Made by a program: the position numbers and the translations under genes
The notes under the pieces: generated by a model
Seen by the model: only the letters and a program-made list of their open reading frames with translations
Databases searched by the model: none
What the model was told of the DNA's origin: nothing
DNA from: Symsagittifera roscoffensis
Lineage: Eukaryota > Xenacoelomorpha > Acoela > Convolutidae
Assembly (NCBI RefSeq): GCF_963678635.1
Contig: NC_087069.1
Location: forward strand, 54,012,635-54,076,634
Length of the DNA stretch: 64,000 nt
Direction of reading: 5' to 3'
Shown: positions 59,889 to 64,000 of the stretch, piece after piece
Position numbering within the stretch: the first letter of the stretch is position 1
How the letters are laid out: each line of letters starts with the position of its first letter

Positions 59889-60113
59889 TGTCAGGGGCTA
59901 CAATATGTTCAGTTGTCCTTATTTGCTATTCTTTATTTACTTATCTCTGAGATTTCTCATACTATAATTAAGTGTGAGTTTGGTACCTGCCTGTCAATCA
60001 ACTTAGAACTGTCTAGCTGTTATGTGTTGACCTCTAGTTCACTCTCTTATTTATGCGAACTAGAATACAGTCAATTGAGTGTTTAACAGCCATCGTTTTA
60101 TCAATCCTTGTTA
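59889..60113 (+). repeat. 3' LTR of the second gypsy element
   Basis: 225 bp matching the 5' LTR. The sequence just upstream is AT-rich (TTTACATCCATACGGAAA) and not a classical polypurine tract; a purine-rich AGGGGGAGAAGGAAAATGAA lies about 185 bp earlier. Followed by AGCC, repeating the 5' flank. Confidence 0.95.
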
Positions 60114-60117
60114 AGCC

Positions 60118-61490
60118 GATTTTAAAGATCTGCAACTTTTACGCCCATTATTTAGGCAGTTTTCTCAGTTTAGTTATTATTCTAATTGTTTTGTTTCTGC
60201 TAGTTGTTCTGCTAAACCTACTGGGTTCCTAGATGATTTTACCAGTCTAGCAATCCTGAAGGAACAAGTTTGTGTTAAGAACTGAAAAATGTTCAGTTGT
60301 TGCTTAGGACTGGTTATGACGCAGTCGTTCCGACTTCTTTCGTTGGATGTCGGTGCCGAAGTTTCCGTTTTCAGGGATACTCCTTCCAAACTGCATGGTG
60401 GGCCACTAGGTAGTATCATTCTGCTAGAAGTAAGCTCTCCTGCTGGGATAGCTCCTCCAGATGATCAGTCTGATTCATCTCTTCAAAGAAGTTCATAAAC
60501 TGTTTCCGAGCCGTAGATCTGCCTCAGTGGTCTTTGCAAAAAGTTACCGATGCCCGGAACTCATTGGTTTGTAGAAAGTCAACTGCCACTGGTCGAGTTC
60601 TGAAGTGTAATGTTGCAAAGTCGGAGTCTTGCAAAGATTCAAACTGGGCGCTACATGTTTTGATTCGCATTGCGGGCTGAAACATCTGCAGTTGGTGAAT
60701 AGTGATCTGTGACTTTCGAGAATAGTCATGCAAAATCTGGCTACATGACATCAAAGTTGGTATCCTCGTCTAGAACGCTGCTTGCGTGGTGTTTTCCCTG
60801 GCACTCCTTGTATCTAAGCTTGCTGCGCCAAGATTTTTACGTAGACAGCTAAACCATAGCTGAAGCTCGAAAGTAAATCATCTGTGGCATATGTGCATCA
60901 CGAAAACTCTGGCATATGTAGACGTTATAATACTCCTGGAAAGCTTTGAAAATGCCTTTTGGAAGTTGTAGCGGACCACGTTTTTTTGTAATTATGCGCA
61001 ACTTGGGGTCTAAACTTGTATGCTCTCCAAAGATCCAAACCGCTTATGAAAATTGTCAAGCAAACGAAGGAATGAAAGTTAGAGTGACCCTGAATTTCAT
61101 AGGTCCCATGCCTTCTGTGAAAATGTGTTCATATTCAACGACAAGAGATGGTGCCACATTTTGCTGTCAACATCCCAGCCATGGCTGTCTTCAATAAACT
61201 CGCTTCACTAAACGTGGAAGGCAGAAGTCAAAGTTGTATGTCATCATCCTCCTTAACCATTCGGTTATTGATGATCTTGATCAGAAGCGTCCTCAAAAAT
61301 TTGTTTTATAGATTACACATTTTCCTTGAGGAGGCTGAATGTTAAACTTTGAAAAAATAAATCAAATGAAGAAATTTTATTACGAAAAACAAAGCCAACT
61401 GGTCGCCAAGATTTAGCACGAATTGCTGGTTCATTCATTTAGTTAAATGTCTCTTTTTTGGGCAATGCTTTAATTGGGCTCACATATATA
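60118..61490. other. Unassigned flank, possible protein-coding relic on the minus strand
   Basis: Minus-strand frames at 60754-60524 (RTRPVAVDFLQTNEFRASVT) and 60490-60430 (NFFEEMNQTDHLEELSQQES) look coding but belong to no family I can name. They are out of frame with each other. A transposon relic is possible. Confidence 0.3.
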
Positions 61491-62225
61491 TCCAGGGGCG
61501 GATTTATGATTTAAGAAATCCAGTTTTGGCCGACCAACCCTATAATTTTTCTAAAATTTTCCTTCGGCGCCAATATAAACGAATTTTGAGGGGGGAGCCC
61601 GCGCCAAAAAAACGCAGTTTTTTTATCAACATTTTAAAAAAAGTACCTGACAGTGCCTTTTTTGGACTGTTTTGTGGCGGAAACAGAGACTAAACCGAGC
61701 TTCGGAAGAGCTCGAAAATTCAATTCGGTCGATTTGTATATATCAATCATTTTATTCAGAGAATTTTCTCTGTATGTTTTGACGGTACATAACAAGTCAT
61801 GAAAAACGCAGTGACCTGTATAAACCTTATAACTGAACAAGAGAAGTTCGGCCTATGCGCTCCTAAAAATTTCAAAAGTAAATCAACAGTTTAAACTTTT
61901 GTTTTTCATTGATTTGGTATGGTTGTGTTAATAAAAATTAGTCCCGAGCAGACGCCCCCCTCCGGATTCGACACCTCACCGACCCAAAGGGTCGCCCCTT
62001 TTGAGACTTTTTAAGAAATCCAATTTTGGCCAAATGACCCTGAAGATTTTCGAAAGGCGCCTTGGGCGCGATTATGTGCTTACTTTGAGGGGTAGCGTTT
62101 GCCGAAAAAAACCCAATATTTTTGTCAAATTTTTCCAAAAAGTCCCTAAAAACGGCCAAAATGGCCAAATCAGCGTCTTTTTTGCTTTAGAAGAGCTGGA
62201 AAAATCAATTTGGTCGACCTAAAAA
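61491..62225. repeat. Two diverged copies of a 130-bp block; left copy begins like a hAT MITE
   Basis: Copy 1 starts CCAGGGGCGGATTTATGATT (61491), a typical hAT-type terminus, followed by TTAAGAAATCCAGTTTTGGC, GGCGCC and TTTTGAGGGG. Copy 2 from about 62009 reads TTTTTAAGAAATCCAATTTTGGCC, GGCGCCTTGGGCGC and TTTGAGGGGTAGCG. No inverted end was found to close the element. Non-coding. Confidence 0.45.
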
Positions 62226-62670
62226 ATCACCAAAAAAACTTTCAATAAATCTTTGACAGCTAAAAATGAGTTTGGCAAACAATCAAATTCAAATCTGCAA
62301 TCATATGATCAAAAGGAAATCAATTTAATTGAAACATGCTATCAATTTTTTAAGAAAATCAAGGTTTGACATGAACTTTTCAAACAAAAATTATACAATT
62401 TCATTTTGACAATTTTTGCGAAAAAATCTAAATCAGATACAAGTACGTCCAAACTTGCAACAAAAAACAATAAAAGCAACTCCTTTTTGGACCGAGAAGG
62501 TTAAAAAAAAGAAAATAAGTTTATGATTATCATTATCGAATAGAAGATTGGTCAAAAACACGTGTTCACCAAATGACTCTGTTAAAATTCGCATTTCATT
62601 TTCGCGCAAGTCTTTCCTAATATGTACTTTATCCGGATCATGTTAACGATTCCCCCCTTTTGCAATAGGC
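62226..62670. other. AT-rich stretch, no gene
   Basis: Nothing recognised. Confidence 0.3.
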
Positions 62671-62694
62671 GGGGGGGGGGGGGGGTGGAGGGGT
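62671..62694 (+). other. Poly-G tract (15 G)
   Basis: Fifteen consecutive G, then TGGAGGGG. Could form G-quadruplexes. Also a likely sequencing and assembly trouble spot. Confidence 0.9.
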
Positions 62695-63001
62695 TTGAAT
62701 AGCTAACAAGTTTTTGGATGAAATTTATTGAAATAATGTCAACCAATAGGAATGCGAATTGATGTAACGTCAACCAATATGAATGCGATAGAAAAATTTT
62801 CTGAGAAATACAAAACCATACCAGTTGAGCATAAATGTAAGGTCTTTTTATAGGGGGCAGAGATTCTTTACATCTTTACAAGGTACTATAGTGTTGAGAA
62901 GATGACAGAACTGTTGATTCCTTAATTGTTTCTTGTTGCAGAGTAATGTCTGTAGCCATTGATTGAATTGAGATCATAACGAACTCGTTTTTATAACAAC
63001 A
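62695..63001 (+). repeat. Probable tail of the 5' LTR of a Ty1/copia element
   Basis: Inferred only from the primer site starting at 63002. The region ends TTTTTATAACAACA, compatible with an LTR end in CA. The LTR start and the 3' LTR are not identifiable in the window. Confidence 0.35.
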
Positions 63002-63015
63002 GGTTATGGGCCCAG
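63002..63015 (+). promoter_or_regulatory. Copia-type primer-binding site for initiator methionine tRNA fragment
   Basis: GGTTATGGGCCCAG is complementary to the anticodon stem-loop of animal initiator tRNA-Met (CTGGGCCCATAACC). Drosophila copia is known to prime with a 5' half-tRNA ending in this region. It lies just ahead of a copia-type Gag. Confidence 0.75.
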
Positions 63016-63018
63016 ACA

Positions 63019-64000
63019 ATGTTCTTGAGTAGCATTCTTTTTGTTTTACTTAGAATCCTACTTCGCTGGATCCATTCAGTTACTTGCGTATTGTTTGCTG
63101 TTATTTCTTGGCAACAGTCAGTAACAGGTTGTGAACATTTAGTTCTTCATGGAAAAGTCAGAGTGTTCGATTCTCGAAAGCTAGATGGCAGCAATTACCG
63201 TGATTGGAGTTGTACTTGCTTGACAAAGGTTTGTTTGATTATGTGGTTGGAACCATTGCGCAACCAGAAGATGCTACTGCAGTTTCAGCGTGGCAGCGTG
63301 AGGACAGGAAATCACTCGAAGCAATTTGTTTAGCTGTTGAACCTTCGCAGAGAGTCCATGTGATGGGGAAAAAGACGTCCAAGGCTGCGTGGGACGCTTT
63401 GTCAGGTCAATTTGTCAGAGTTTCTTTGTCACAGGAGTGTAGACTGAGGAAGAGGTTTCACTCACTCAACTTTGAGAGAGGAGGAGACGTCTTACAGCAT
63501 GTCAATGATTTGAAGAATTTGCACGAGGAGTTGCGACAGATGGGAGAAGAGATCTCAGACAAACATCTAGCGAGGATATTGATATGAAGCTTGTCACACG
63601 AAGATTTAGATTTCCAGTCATTGATTGTTTCATTGGTTGTGATGGGCGAGGAGAAGATGTCTTTCGACATGGTGAAGAATTTGCTAGTTTGTGGGGCAGA
63701 CAAAAATGCCGAAAGCAGTAATGATCTAGATGCCAGATCAGGGATGATAAAGTTCAGTGGAAAATGCAACATTTGCAAGAAAGTTGGACACATGGCCAAG
63801 AATTGTTTCCAGAAGAAAGATCCGAAGTCTTCGACTCCAACAGGTGTCGTGTCACAATTGTGGGAAGATAGGCCACATTGCATAAAATTGCTGGAAGAAC
63901 AATGATGCGAAGGGAGGGAAGTCAAAAGCTGCAGTTGCAGTTGCCTCTGAGGAGGAGGAAGAGATAGCGCTGAAGTGTTCGACGAAGCATAGCAAGGTTA
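63019..64000 (+). pseudogene. gag: Ty1/copia Gag, decayed, runs off the window
   Basis: From the ATG at 63019 (hydrophobic first 35 residues), the frame reaches VFDSRKLDGSNYRDWS. It changes frame near 63205 to LYLLDKGLFDYVVGTIAQPE and SKAAWDALSGQF through LQHVNDLKNLHEELRQMGEE, which is the copia Gag (UBN2/retrotran_gag) domain. After a frame change near 63587, QSLIVSLVV follows, then the zinc knuckle CNICKKVGHMAKNC (nt about 63767-63808). A second knuckle in another frame, CHNCGKIGHIA-stop-NC, carries TAA for Lys (nt about 63877). Gag would package element RNA. At least three lesions. Confidence 0.8.

Larger units (their letters stand above)
53918..60113 (+). mobile_element. Full-length but decayed Ty3/gypsy element with LTRs
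   Basis: LTRs of 231 bp (53918-54148) and 225 bp (59889-60113) flank gag-pro and pol. Target-site duplication AGCC (53914-53917 and 60114-60117), or AAGCC if the LTR ends one base earlier. A primer site TGGCGCAGCCAGTGG begins at 54149. Coding parts are recognisable end to end, but at least four frame changes interrupt pol. The LTRs are nearly identical apart from a 6-bp indel and scattered substitutions, so insertion was fairly recent relative to the other remnants. Confidence 0.9.

Noticed and set aside
1-64000. CRISPR arrays, operons or prokaryotic promoters
   Set aside because: None seen; the sequence is eukaryotic, with LTR elements, splice-like signals and animal-type gene relics.

Overview
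The window looks like a repeat-dense, AT-rich invertebrate (metazoan) genome. It holds only a few pieces of host-gene-like sequence, which are decayed or exon-sized, among remnants of at least six transposable-element classes. Splice-like signals (pyrimidine tract + TTTCAG) and AATAAA sites are eukaryotic. I cannot name the species. Non-coding flanks are visibly AT-rich, while the first 20 kb of coding sequence is clearly more GC-rich.

Layout. (1) About 1-21,010, plus strand: a giant Ty3/gypsy-type retroelement with intact long reading frames. In order: a leader carrying two tandem structured RNA modules; a 46-codon frame; Gag (886 aa); Pro; Pol (RT, RNase H, integrase) ending in a macro-like domain; a coiled-coil protein; a roughly 2,670-aa protein starting with an SGNH/GDSL hydrolase; and a hairpin-rich 3' region. 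Gag/Pro and ORF4/ORF5 are each joined by a +1 frame change exactly at a UGA stop. Pro and Pol are in the same frame, separated only by one UAA. I found no LTR pair for this element; the 5' end is probably outside the window. (2) 21.4-22.8 kb, minus: a decayed non-LTR (LINE) reverse transcriptase. (3) 23.7-28.2 kb, plus: a decayed BEL/Pao element. (4) 28.2-35.4 kb: AT-rich sequence with a family of about 145-220 bp MITE-like elements and several minisatellites. (5) 35.7-36.6 kb, minus: an intronless, broken Artemis/SNM1-type nuclease relative that has lost metal-ligand residues. (6) 37.3-40.7 kb: tandem repeats plus minus-strand exon-like pieces (an acidic, RG-rich GC island and a RING-like remnant). 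(7) 40.8-45.4 kb: five 921-bp tandem units with an alternating A/B (1,842 bp) higher-order structure, each carrying parts of a small two-exon Cys-rich gene. (8) 47.6-52.6 kb, minus: a decayed, internally deleted Polinton/Maverick (packaging ATPase, integrase N-terminus, capsid-type proteins). (9) 53,918-60,113: a second, complete but decayed Ty3/gypsy element with about 230-bp LTRs and a target-site duplication. (10) 60.1-62.9 kb: unassigned, with a hAT-like MITE candidate and a poly-G tract. (11) 63.0-64.0 kb: start of a Ty1/copia element with a primer site matching the initiator-tRNA anticodon arm.

The most notable system is the giant retroelement. It appears to express five large proteins from one RNA by stacked recoding (two UGA +1 sites, one UAA readthrough). 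It carries two enzyme-like cargo domains, a TARG1-like macro fold and an SGNH hydrolase, and has RNA structure at both ends, including a leader module whose two copies show compensatory base changes.
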